NCBI RefSeq assembly: GCF_014698015.1
Contig: NZ_JACXBS010000001.1
Location: forward strand, 248,001-312,000
DNA length: 64,000 bases
Direction: 5' to 3'
Source of the DNA: Kocuria sp. cx-455
GTDB taxonomy: Bacteria; Actinomycetota; Actinomycetes; Actinomycetales; Micrococcaceae
Below, one piece after another: positions 51,261 through 59,156 of the stretch (position 1 is the first letter of the stretch; the number at the start of each line of letters is the position of its first letter). Made by a program: the position numbers and the translations under genes. The notes under the pieces were generated by a model. That model was not told where the DNA came from. It did not search any database and saw nothing but the letters and a program-made list of their open reading frames with translations.

Positions 51261-51662
51261 ATGACACGTATTCGAGTGGCGGATGCCGCGCTGTTCCTGG
51301 GCGTCAGTGATGACACGATCCGGCGGTGGATCGATCAGGGAGTCCTGACCAAGCTCAACGGGCCGTCCGGCCACACCGGGGTGGACGGACTGGAGCTGGC
51401 GCAGCTTGCCAAGAAGCAGGCCACGAATCCCAAGGATCCTGCGGTGATCGCGGGCTCGGCGCGCAACCGGTTGGTGGGGCTGGTGACCTCCGTGGTATCC
51501 GATACCGTCATGTCCAAGGTCGAGCTGCAGTGCGGTCCGCATCGCATCGTGTCGTTGATCAGCACCGAAGCAGTTCGGGAACTGAACCTCGAACCCGGAT
51601 CGGTGGCCACGGCCGTGGTCAAGGCCACAGCGGTCTCGATAGAAACGGCGCCTCAACCATGA
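51261..51662 (+). CDS. HTH-TOBE (Mop-like) molybdate-responsive regulator
   Basis: 133 residues. An excisionase/MerR-type HTH (RVADAALFLGVSDDTIRRWIDQGVLT, about 5-30) is joined to a TOBE/Mop domain (SARNRLVGLVTSVVSDTVMSKVELQCGPHRIVSLISTEAVRELNLEPGSVATAVVKATAV). Mop domains bind molybdate or tungstate, so this is a ModE-like sensor built differently from E. coli ModE. It overlaps modA (ATGA), so it is the first gene of the uptake operon. Two palindromes with equal spacing upstream are its likely operators. The start is leaderless-type. Confidence 0.82.
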   Translation: MTRIRVADAALFLGVSDDTIRRWIDQGVLTKLNGPSGHTGVDGLELAQLAKKQATNPKDPAVIAGSARNRLVGLVTSVVSDTVMSKVELQCGPHRIVSLISTEAVRELNLEPGSVATAVVKATAVSIETAPQP

Positions 51663-52465
51663 TGCGCCGGGTGAAGGTTCCCAAGGCTGCGGCCATTGCC
51701 GCCGTGCTGGGCACGGCTCTCGCGGGATGCGGATCACCGAGCAGCGGTGGCGGGGATGCGGGCGGGTCTGCGGCGGCATCGTCGGGCGGGGATCGGACGC
51801 TGATTGTCTACGCGGCGGCATCCCTGGCGGGCACGTTCGACCAGCTGGGTAAGGATTTCGAAGAAGCCCACCCGGGCACCACGGTGGCGCTCAATTACGG
51901 CGGTTCCTCCGGGTTGGTGCAGCAACTGACCGAGGGCGCACCGGCGGACGTGTTCGCATCGGCGGACCAAAAGAACATGACCAAGCTGACGGACGCCCAG
52001 CTCAATGACGGCGAGCCCACGATCTTCGCGACCAACACGCTGACCATTGTGGTGCCCGCGGATAATCCGGCCGACATCACCTCTTTCGAGGATCTGCGCA
52101 AGGGCGGGGTCAAGCTGGTCACGTGTGCCTCCGAGGTGCCGTGTGGTTCGGCCACCCAGACCGTTGAGAAGGTCAATGGTGTGACTCTCGAACCAGTCAG
52201 CGAGGAAGGTTCCGTCACGGACGTACTCGGTAAAGTGACCTCCGGTCAGGCGGACGCCGGAATCGTGTACGTGACCGACGCCAAGTCGGCCGGGGACAAG
52301 ATCACGACCGTGGGCCTGCCCAAGGCCAACCAGGCCATCAACAAATACCCGATCGTCACTCTCAAGGATGCGAAGAACACCGAGTTGGCCGCCGAGTTCG
52401 AGAAGCTCGTCACCGGGCCGCAGGGCCAGGAGGGCCTGAAGAAGGCCGGTTTCGGCGCGCCGTGA
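51659..52465 (+). CDS. modA: Molybdate ABC transporter substrate-binding lipoprotein
   Basis: 268 residues. The signal peptide [20 protein letters not shown] ends in LAGC, with Cys24 as the lipid anchor. The mature protein has [46 protein letters not shown] and [12 protein letters not shown], all conserved in ModA and lining the oxyanion pocket. It captures molybdate (or tungstate) outside the membrane. It overlaps both the regulator (ATGA) and the next gene (GTGA). Confidence 0.93.
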   Translation: MMRRVKVPKAAAIAAVLGTALAGCGSPSSGGGDAGGSAAASSGGDRTLIVYAAASLAGTFDQLGKDFEEAHPGTTVALNYGGSSGLVQQLTEGAPADVFASADQKNMTKLTDAQLNDGEPTIFATNTLTIVVPADNPADITSFEDLRKGGVKLVTCASEVPCGSATQTVEKVNGVTLEPVSEEGSVTDVLGKVTSGQADAGIVYVTDAKSAGDKITTVGLPKANQAINKYPIVTLKDAKNTELAAEFEKLVTGPQGQEGLKKAGFGAP

Positions 52466-54060
52466 TCGGCCGAGGTTTCCACAGCGCGCCCCGGTGGGTG
52501 GTCGTCCCGGCCGCTCTCGGGGCGTTACTGGTGCTTCTGCCGCTGCTGGGCATGATCCTGCGGGTGGACTGGGCTCAGCTGCCCGAGCTGCTGACCTCCC
52601 GGGAGTCGATCACCGCGTTGCTGCTCACCCTGCGCACGGCGTTCGTTTCCACCCTGCTGTGCCTCGCGCTGGGGTGTCCCTTGGCGCTGGTGCTCGCTCG
52701 CTGGCAGGGCCGGTGGCTGGGGCTCCTTCGCTCCCTGGTGCTGTTGCCGCTGGTCCTACCGCCGGTGGTGGGTGGTATCGCGCTGCTGTACACGTTCGGC
52801 CGCATGGGATTATTGGGGCCGTCATTACGGGTACTCGGTATCGATATCGCTTTCACGACCACGGCGGTGGTCATGGCCCAGACTTTCGTGGCGCTGCCCT
52901 TCCTGGTGGTCTCCCTCGAGGGGGCACTGCGCACCGTGGGCACCCGCTACGAGGAGATCGCCGCGGGCCTGGGATCGTCCCCCACCCGCACGCTGTTGCG
53001 CGTCACCCTTCCGCTGGCAGCGCCGGCGCTCTTGTCCGGCGCGGCGCTGTCTTTCGCACGCTGCCTGGGGGAGTTCGGGGCCACGCTCACCTTTGCCGGC
53101 AGTTTGGAGGGGGTCACGCGCACCCTCCCGTTGGAGATCTACCTTCAGCGCGAGGTGGACCCGGATACGGCCGTGGCGCTCTCGTTGCTGCTCGTGGTCG
53201 TGGCGCTGCTCGTGGTGAGCCTCAGCGCGCCCTCCCGCCGCCGCCGCGGCGCCGGGTTTCGCGCCGGACTCTTCCGGTGGGCGCGTGAGGCGGTTTCGGT
53301 CCGGGCGCCCACCCCGTCGATGGCGCCCCGTGGGACAGAGGATGACACCGCCGACCGGGAGGCCCCGCCCCGCCCGGGCCTCACCTCAGCGGGGCGTGCT
53401 CCGTCGAGGGCGGCGGGAGGAGTGGGGCTGGATGCTCACGTGGTCGTAGCCGAGAGGGGGACCGCCGCCGAGTTGAGCGTCGCATCCGGACGGACCGTTG
53501 CCCTGATCGGGCCCAACGGGGTGGGTAAGTCCACGGTGTTTGCCGTGATCGCGGGCCTGTTGACCCCCAGCGCGGGACGTGTGCGGGTCGGTGACCGCAG
53601 CGTCGTCGTTGTGGCGGCCGACGAGCGGACGGTCTGGGTTCCGGCCCATAAACGGGGGGTCGCGCTCATGGCGCAGGAGGCGCGACTGTTCCCGCACCTG
53701 AGCGTGCTGGACAACGTGGCGTTCGGGATGCGGTGCAAGGGAACGTCCCGAACGGCGGCCCGGAAGGGGGCCACGGGGTGGCTGCGCGAGGTCGGCGCAG
53801 AACGGTTCTCCCAGCGTAGGCCGGACGAGCTGTCAGGCGGGCAGGCGCAGCGGGTCGCGATTGCCAGGGTGCTGGCCGCGCAGCCGGACGTGGTGCTGTT
53901 GGACGAACCCCTCAGCGCCCTGGATGTGACCGCCCGCCCGGAGATCAGGAGTGTGCTCAAGCGGGTGCTCACCGACCGGACCGCGGTGATCATCACCCAC
54001 GATGCGGACGACGTGGCGGAGCTGGCCGATCACGTGGTGCGGCTGGAATCAGGGGGATGA
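52462..54060 (+). CDS. Fused molybdate permease-ATPase (ModB-ModC)
   Basis: 532 residues. Residues 1-255 are a ModB permease ([31 protein letters not shown] is the coupling-helix block). A Pro/Arg-rich linker of about 80 residues follows, then an ATPase with Walker [11 protein letters not shown] (about 349-358), signature [15 protein letters not shown] (about 455) and Walker [13 protein letters not shown]. The ATPase ends right after the His-switch region, so the C-terminal TOBE/Mop domain of classical ModC is missing. It pumps molybdate using ATP. GTG 52462 overlaps the modA stop. Confidence 0.9.
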   Translation: MIGRGFHSAPRWVVVPAALGALLVLLPLLGMILRVDWAQLPELLTSRESITALLLTLRTAFVSTLLCLALGCPLALVLARWQGRWLGLLRSLVLLPLVLPPVVGGIALLYTFGRMGLLGPSLRVLGIDIAFTTTAVVMAQTFVALPFLVVSLEGALRTVGTRYEEIAAGLGSSPTRTLLRVTLPLAAPALLSGAALSFARCLGEFGATLTFAGSLEGVTRTLPLEIYLQREVDPDTAVALSLLLVVVALLVVSLSAPSRRRRGAGFRAGLFRWAREAVSVRAPTPSMAPRGTEDDTADREAPPRPGLTSAGRAPSRAAGGVGLDAHVVVAERGTAAELSVASGRTVALIGPNGVGKSTVFAVIAGLLTPSAGRVRVGDRSVVVVAADERTVWVPAHKRGVALMAQEARLFPHLSVLDNVAFGMRCKGTSRTAARKGATGWLREVGAERFSQRRPDELSGGQAQRVAIARVLAAQPDVVLLDEPLSALDVTARPEIRSVLKRVLTDRTAVIITHDADDVAELADHVVRLESGG

Positions 54061-54108
54061 GCGGGTGTGGCGCCGTAACGCCCGAACCGTAAGAATCCCC
54101 CGTGCGGT

Positions 54109-54315
54109 TCAGTCCTCCTCCCATTCGAGGAGATCCCCGGGCTGACATTCGAGCACGCGGCACATGGCTTCCAGCGTGGTGAAACGTACAGCCTTGGCGC
54201 GGCCGTTCTTGAGCACGGCCACGTTGGCGGGGGTCAGGCCCACGCGATCCGCGAATTCCCCGACACTCATTTTCCGCTTGGCCAGTTCCACATCAATGCG
54301 CACGATGATGGCCAT
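54109..54315 (-). CDS. Small Xre-type regulator paired with DUF2975
   Basis: 68 residues, one HTH domain: IVRIDVELAKRKMSVGEFAD, RVGLTPANVAVLKNGRAKAVRFTTLEAMCRVLECQPGDLLEW. This is the YozG-like Cro/C1 subgroup that regularly accompanies DUF2975 membrane proteins. Its start overlaps the DUF2975 stop (TAATG). The 17-bp palindrome over the -35 box of the pair is a likely target for autorepression. Confidence 0.85.
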   Translation of the reverse strand: MAIIVRIDVELAKRKMSVGEFADRVGLTPANVAVLKNGRAKAVRFTTLEAMCRVLECQPGDLLEWEED

Positions 54316-54794
54316 TAGATCACCGCTTCCATGTCGGTGCGCAGAGAGGTGGCCTGGCGGAGGAGGGCTCGCATCACCACCATGAGCAGCCCCAGCACGG
54401 TGACGCTCGTCAGAACGAGGAACAGCAGGAGGGGTAACCCGGGATCATCGGCGTTGAACCCCACCACGAGGAACACGCCGAGCAGCACGGCCCACCCCGC
54501 AGCAATGGCCCACATGATGACATCCACCCATTTCAAGGAGGATGGCGTGAAGATGCGATCACTGCTCACCAACGTCAGCAACTTCCAGGTGCATACGACC
54601 ACCACTTGAGCGCACACCACCCAGAACACCGTGATGGCGGTCAGCGGCCACCGCAGATGCGCCATCTCCGGTGACTCCTGGGCCATGTGGGCGAACTGCC
54701 CGGGAAGGGACATGACCTGCAGTAGAAGCAGGACCGCGAAAAGTATCGCCAAGAAAATTCTGAGGGGCGTGACCGCCCAGCGTTCCGACAGCAT
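54315..54794 (-). CDS. DUF2975 membrane protein
   Basis: 159 residues with four membrane segments (about 10-27, 50-70, 88-108 and 117-140), the standard DUF2975 layout. DRIFTPSSLKWVDVIMWAIA is the typical motif between TM2 and TM3. The function is unknown, and the partner regulator follows in the same operon. The promoter reads TTGACT-N17-GAGACT and places the start point next to ATG 54794, so the mRNA is probably leaderless. Confidence 0.8.
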   Translation of the reverse strand: MLSERWAVTPLRIFLAILFAVLLLLQVMSLPGQFAHMAQESPEMAHLRWPLTAITVFWVVCAQVVVVCTWKLLTLVSSDRIFTPSSLKWVDVIMWAIAAGWAVLLGVFLVVGFNADDPGLPLLLFLVLTSVTVLGLLMVVMRALLRQATSLRTDMEAVI

Positions 54795-54800
54795 AGATTG

Positions 54801-54832
54801 AGTCTCGGTTGAAACCTATCGAAAGTCAATAG
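54801..54832 (-). promoter_or_regulatory. Promoter and operator-like palindrome of the DUF2975-Xre pair
   Basis: Minus strand: -35 TTGACT (54824-54829), 17-base spacer, -10 GAGACT (54801-54806), six bases to ATG. The dyad CTATCGA-AAG-TCAATAG (54816-54832, one mismatch) covers the -35 box, a position suited to repression. Confidence 0.6.
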
Positions 54833-54885
54833 ATACACGGTCCCGTTCCTTTCGGGATCACGAGCGATGACATATCCGGGCTCAC

Positions 54886-56490
54886 CTAACGCCCCGGAAC
54901 ATCGCGGCGGCGGAAGGCGGCCAATGCCAGGGCAACCGCAAGAACGGCGGCCGTCGTGACCCAGGTGAGAGCGGCGGCGTCGGCGGCGGAATCATTGGCC
55001 AGGCGTGCCACATGATGGAACGGCGAGAGATCGGCAAGCCAGGACGGAACGTTCAGGAGCGGCCCCAGGATGGCGACGACCAATACGAAAATCACCGGCA
55101 CCCACGCGAGCGCGGTGAGGCGCGGGGCGAGGGCGTAGACCAGCACGGCGATGGACGTGAGCAGGGCCAGAGACGGAAGGTACGTGGCCCAGGTCAAGAG
55201 GAGATCCGAATACACGGAGTCGACCGTGATCACCGCGTCCGTGGTGGCGGCCAGAACCAGGGTGCTCAGGAACAAAACCGTGGCGGACACGACAAGAGCC
55301 AGTGCCCACCAGCTCAGCAACCAGCGAATCCGAGCAACGGGGAGCGACAGCACCTGTTCGGTGCGAGTCTCCGTCTCCTCGCCGTGGAGTCGGGAGGCCA
55401 GGGCCACCGCGAGGGCTGCCGCGCCGCATGCCAGGGTGGTCATGGCGAGATCCAGATAGCCCTGAACGGCGCGCTCCGAGCCACCCATGAGCGCTTGGTA
55501 GGACGGCGGGAGGTCTCCGAACGAATCGCGCATGGACGGCGCCAAGGTTCCGTAGGTCACGGCCAGGAGTATCAGAGCAATCAACCATGTGAGATTGGAG
55601 GTCCGGGTGAGGCGGAGCCCCAGGCCCAGCGGTCCGCGTAGGTATCCGGCGGCGTGAGCTCGCCCGGAGCGTTGCGGCAGCAGCCCGGCATCCAGGTCGC
55701 GGCGTGACTGTAGGGCCATCGCGACCAGAGTCAGTACCAGGGAGAGCCCCGCGGCCGGCAGGAGCGGCCACCAGCGCAGCTCCACAAAGGCACGCGTTTG
55801 CATCGTCCAGGCAATGGGCGAGAACCAGGAGAGAGAACTGCCGTGCAGCTCCATGATGTCGCCGATCCCGCGCACCACCACGGCCGCCCCCAGCACCGCG
55901 AGTCCGAGTCCCATGGCCCCGCGAGGAGTGGTGGACAACTGCGCACACAGTAATCCGACCGCGCCGAAGACCAATACCTGCAAGCCGATCCCCGCGCCGT
56001 AGGCCACGCTGTCCCGAACGGGCAGGTCCAGGGTGAGCATCGACCCGGCGCACACCAGCATGATCAATGTGGCGGTGATGATCAGCATGAGTGTCGTCGC
56101 CGCCGGCGCCGCGTGACGCCCCACCCGAGTGGAGCGCAATAACTCGATCCGCCCGGCGGACTCCTCGCCCCGCGTGTGCCGCACGGCCATCTGCAGGGCC
56201 ATGATCGCGACGGCCACCACGATGAACAGCGTGTATTCATTGGCCATCATGGCACCCACGGTGTAGTCGTCCAGGCCGTAGCCGGGCCCGCCCATGAAGA
56301 TGCCACTCGGTTGGCCCATGATGGTGGCGCGCACCTGGCGTTCCTCGGGGCTCGAAAAGACTTGTGCGAGTTCCTGCCCGCCCCCGGCCAGCAGCAACCC
56401 CACGGCAACGAGCCACACGGGCAGGCGCACGCGGTCGCGTTTCAGGGCCAACCGCAGCAGGGTGGCCGTGCCGTGCAATTCGCGTGTCAT
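54886..56490 (-). CDS. ABC-2-type exporter permease
   Basis: 534 residues with about 12 membrane segments in two similar halves. It starts LHGTATLLRLALKRDRVRLPVWLVAVGLLL, and TRGEESAGRIELLRSTRVGRHA in the first half and LHGEETETRTEQVLSLPVARIRWLLSWW in the second are repeated loop motifs of the large polyketide/antibiotic-exporter permeases of actinobacteria. It works with the ATPase encoded directly upstream (ATGA overlap). The cargo is unknown; a drug or lipid is the family expectation. Confidence 0.85.
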   Translation of the reverse strand: MTRELHGTATLLRLALKRDRVRLPVWLVAVGLLLAGGGQELAQVFSSPEERQVRATIMGQPSGIFMGGPGYGLDDYTVGAMMANEYTLFIVVAVAIMALQMAVRHTRGEESAGRIELLRSTRVGRHAAPAATTLMLIITATLIMLVCAGSMLTLDLPVRDSVAYGAGIGLQVLVFGAVGLLCAQLSTTPRGAMGLGLAVLGAAVVVRGIGDIMELHGSSLSWFSPIAWTMQTRAFVELRWWPLLPAAGLSLVLTLVAMALQSRRDLDAGLLPQRSGRAHAAGYLRGPLGLGLRLTRTSNLTWLIALILLAVTYGTLAPSMRDSFGDLPPSYQALMGGSERAVQGYLDLAMTTLACGAAALAVALASRLHGEETETRTEQVLSLPVARIRWLLSWWALALVVSATVLFLSTLVLAATTDAVITVDSVYSDLLLTWATYLPSLALLTSIAVLVYALAPRLTALAWVPVIFVLVVAILGPLLNVPSWLADLSPFHHVARLANDSAADAAALTWVTTAAVLAVALALAAFRRRDVPGR

Positions 56491-57530
56491 GACGCGCCCG
56501 GTTCCGCACGGTAGTGGCGCATGAACAACTCTTCGAGTGAGGCGGGGGCGACGTGCAGTTGTCGCACGTGCAGACCGTGCAAGCCCGGGAGGAGATCCTG
56601 CAAGGCCGCGGGTTCCACCTGTCCGGTGATGTGGAACCCCTCTGCCATCTCGTGGACCTGCAAATGATGCAGGCCCATAGCGTCACTGAGCAGCGCGGGG
56701 TCGTGGGCCGTGATCACATCAATGGTCACGCGGGTGAGGTGACGCATCTCCTCCAGACGACCCTGCTCGACCACGGTGCCCTCCCGGATGATGGCCACGG
56801 TGTCGCAGAGCTGTTCCACCTCGGAGAGGATGTGGCTGGACAGCAGCACGGACACCCCGTCGGTACGGCGCCGCCGGACCACCTCCTGGAATTCACGCTC
56901 CATGAGCGGGTCCAACCCGGAGGTGGGCTCGTCCAGGACCAACAATTCCGCATCCGAGGCGAGCGCGGCGACCAGGGCTACCTTCTGCCGGTTGCCCTTG
57001 GAATACGCACGCGACTTCTTGCGGGGGTCCAGTTGAAACCGCTCGGTCAGTTCCGCTACTGCCCCCTGTCGCGTGCCACCGCGCATCCGGCACAGCAGGT
57101 CGATACATTCGCCACCGGTCAGTCCGGGCCACAGGTTCACGTCACCGGGCACGTAGGCCAGGTGACGATGGGCCCCCACGGCGTCACCCCAGGCCTCTCG
57201 GCCGAGCACGGTCGCGGTTCCGGAGTCCGCTCGCAGCAACCCCAGCAGGATGCGAATGGTCGTCGACTTTCCCGACCCGTTGGGACCCAGGAAACCCGCG
57301 ATCACGCCGCGTGGAATCTGCAGCTCCACGCCGTTGAGCACGTGCGCCTTCCCGAAGGACTTGTGCACGCCCCGCAGGTCAACGGCCAGATCGGCGGGGT
57401 CTGCCGGTTCGACGGCTCGGGACTTTTCGCCGCCGACGATGCCGCACTCGTCGCGACCCGCGCGCTCACCCGGCGGGGCGGCGTCGTCAAGGGAAGGTGT
57501 GGCTGCTCGGTGTCGGGGATGGGAAGGCAT
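56487..57530 (-). CDS. ABC exporter ATPase
   Basis: 347 residues. Walker A GPNGSGKST (about 92-100), a signature region degraded to YSKGNRQKVALVAAL instead of LSGGQ, Walker B LLVLDEPTSGLD (about 201-212), and an ABC-2-type C-terminal part after SHILSEVEQLCD. A 47-residue Pro/Arg/Glu-rich N-terminal extension carries an exact iterated 11-mer (57478-57488, read as DDAA). The Y-S-K-G-N signature is usual in this exporter subgroup. ATG 57530 is the longest start; no strong ribosome site is seen, so a start nearer LAVDLRGVHKSFG is possible. Confidence 0.85.
   Translation of the reverse strand: MPSHPRHRAATPSLDDAAPPGERAGRDECGIVGGEKSRAVEPADPADLAVDLRGVHKSFGKAHVLNGVELQIPRGVIAGFLGPNGSGKSTTIRILLGLLRADSGTATVLGREAWGDAVGAHRHLAYVPGDVNLWPGLTGGECIDLLCRMRGGTRQGAVAELTERFQLDPRKKSRAYSKGNRQKVALVAALASDAELLVLDEPTSGLDPLMEREFQEVVRRRRTDGVSVLLSSHILSEVEQLCDTVAIIREGTVVEQGRLEEMRHLTRVTIDVITAHDPALLSDAMGLHHLQVHEMAEGFHITGQVEPAALQDLLPGLHGLHVRQLHVAPASLEELFMRHYRAEPGAS
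57478..57488 (+). repeat. Iterated 11-mer GCGGCGTCGTC
   Basis: Exact copy in the non-conserved N-terminal extension of the ABC ATPase. Seen from the gene strand it is GACGACGCCGC. Confidence 0.55.
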
Positions 57531-57644
57531 GATGCACGGCCTCTGGAGGACGGTTCACGAAACGCGATACCTCTATGTTGCACCCGTCACAGGGGTTTGG
57601 AAGGGTTGGATCGGTTTTATCTTTCGTCTTCTTCAGGAGTCCTC

Positions 57645-58046
57645 ATGCCCCGCCGTAAGAGAATCACGCCCGCAGCGCTGCCCTCCCACGTTGCGGACAA
57701 CAACGCCTACTCGTACGGGGTGCTGGACGGGGACACGCTGCACGTATCCGGCATGGTCGCGTTCGCCCCTGATGGTTCCTACGTGGGTGAGGGCGATATC
57801 ACCGCGCAGGCCACTCAGGTCTTCGACAACCTGCGGGCCGTGGTCGTTGAGGCCGGCGGCACCCTGGAGGACGTCGTCTCCACGACCACCTATCTCGCCT
57901 CCGCGGACTACGCCGGCGCGGTGGGCGAGGTGCGCAAGACGTACTTCACCGGCGAGGTCCCGCCCACCTCCACGGTGGTGGTCGCACCCATGGCGCGCGA
58001 GCAGTTCATGGTCGAGGTCTCCGCCATCGCGCGGCTCGCCGAATAG
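57645..58046 (+). CDS. RidA-family protein (YjgF/UK114)
   Basis: 133 residues. DGDTLHVSGMVAFAPDGSYVGEGDITAQATQVFDNLRAVVVEAGG, TTYLASADYAGAVGEVRKTYF and PTSTVVVAPMAREQFMVEVSAIA follow the family pattern. The Arg that binds the carboxylate in true RidA (usually in P-A-R-S/T) is not in its normal place (PTSTVVVAP), so this may be a RidA subgroup without imine deaminase activity. ATG 57645 follows CAGGAG. It is a single gene divergent from the ABC exporter. Confidence 0.85.
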   Translation: MPRRKRITPAALPSHVADNNAYSYGVLDGDTLHVSGMVAFAPDGSYVGEGDITAQATQVFDNLRAVVVEAGGTLEDVVSTTTYLASADYAGAVGEVRKTYFTGEVPPTSTVVVAPMAREQFMVEVSAIARLAE

Positions 58047-58047
58047 G

Positions 58048-58058
58048 GACGACGCCGC
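58048..58058 (-). repeat. Iterated 11-mer, intergenic copy after RidA gene
   Basis: GACGACGCCGC starts two bases after the ridA-like stop codon, in the 27-bp gap between convergent genes. Confidence 0.55.
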
Positions 58059-58073
58059 CGCGGGTTTCCCGAC

Positions 58074-59153
58074 TCAGGTCAGCACGGTGAGCAGCGCCGC
58101 GGCAAGCAGCCCACCGACTATCACCCACCCGGTGACCAACAGCGTGGCCCGGGCACCGAAGTGCCGAGCCACCATGATGATGGACGGGATGCTCAAGGCG
58201 GGCAGGGTGATCAGCAGGACCCCGGCCACGCCGTAGCTCGCACCGGCTGCGGTGAGACCCACGATCACGGGGATTTCCCCGCCGGTGGGTATCACCAGGG
58301 CCGCCCCGATCACGCCCACCAGCAAAAGCGCCGCCCACCCCGCGTTCTGTGTCAGGCCGGCAAAGTCGGACAGCCACCCCGAGAAGAGGCCCACCAGCAG
58401 GACCAGGACCACGTACTCCGGGACCAGGATCACCAGGTAACGCCCCAAGGTCTTGCCGAAACGCGTGAGCATCTCCCCCCAGGTCCGGGGATCCTGGGGT
58501 AGCGCCTCGGGAGTTTCGATCTCCACGGTGGAGAACCGTCGGCTCATCAGCACGGCTGCGATCAGTACCACCACGATTCCCACGAGCGCGCGGGTGGTTA
58601 CGAATGGCCAGGTCATGGTCAGACCCAGAAAGACGAGGACCGCCGGATTGAGCAGGGGATTTGCGAGCCAGTACGCCATGGTGGCGCCCGCAGGGGCGCC
58701 GCTACGTCGCAGGCCGATGGCCACCGGAGCGGTGCAACAGGTGCACATCATGCTGGACAGGGCGAGTAATGCGCCGCTGACTCCCTGGCCCCATGTGGTT
58801 CTGCGGTTCAACACTCGCAACAACCACCGTCTGGGGATCAGGGATTCGAGGGCCGCGGCCACCAATAACGCCACGAGCGCCGCTTTCCACACCGCCTTGA
58901 GGTAGGCAAGGGTGAAGTCGAACGCGCCGTGGAACGAGGGGGCGGCACCCGGGGCACCCGCGGTGTCGAAGATTGCGTTGCCCTCCCACGTGCCGGTTTC
59001 GGCCAGCGTGTGGGCCTTGAGTTCGTAGGGGAGCCACTTGGCCCACAACAACCCGGCCACCAGGATCAGCAGGGTGATGCTGAGCCCCGCCCATCCCATG
59101 ATCCGCGAGCGAGGAGAGACGGGGGTCTCAACGGGGGTGACAGAGGTGCTCAC
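58074..59153 (-). CDS. YraQ/UPF0718-family permease
   Basis: 359 residues with about eight membrane segments. MCTCCTAPVAIGLRRSGAPAGATMAYWLANPLLNPAVLVF and the repeat-like GGEIPVIVGLTAAGASYGVAGVLLI are the two family motifs, with the vicinal Cys typical of this group. Family members have been linked to metal, arsenical or sulphur-compound transport; nothing here selects one. It follows the acyl-CoA synthetase stop by three bases, so it is co-transcribed with it. Confidence 0.75.
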   Translation of the reverse strand: MSTSVTPVETPVSPRSRIMGWAGLSITLLILVAGLLWAKWLPYELKAHTLAETGTWEGNAIFDTAGAPGAAPSFHGAFDFTLAYLKAVWKAALVALLVAAALESLIPRRWLLRVLNRRTTWGQGVSGALLALSSMMCTCCTAPVAIGLRRSGAPAGATMAYWLANPLLNPAVLVFLGLTMTWPFVTTRALVGIVVVLIAAVLMSRRFSTVEIETPEALPQDPRTWGEMLTRFGKTLGRYLVILVPEYVVLVLLVGLFSGWLSDFAGLTQNAGWAALLLVGVIGAALVIPTGGEIPVIVGLTAAGASYGVAGVLLITLPALSIPSIIMVARHFGARATLLVTGWVIVGGLLAAALLTVLT

Positions 59154-59156
59154 GCG

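Noticed and set aside
56553-57644. Long plus-strand frame upstream of the RidA gene
   Set aside because: Antisense to the ABC ATPase, composition typical of a shadow; only the part from ATG 57645 matches a family.
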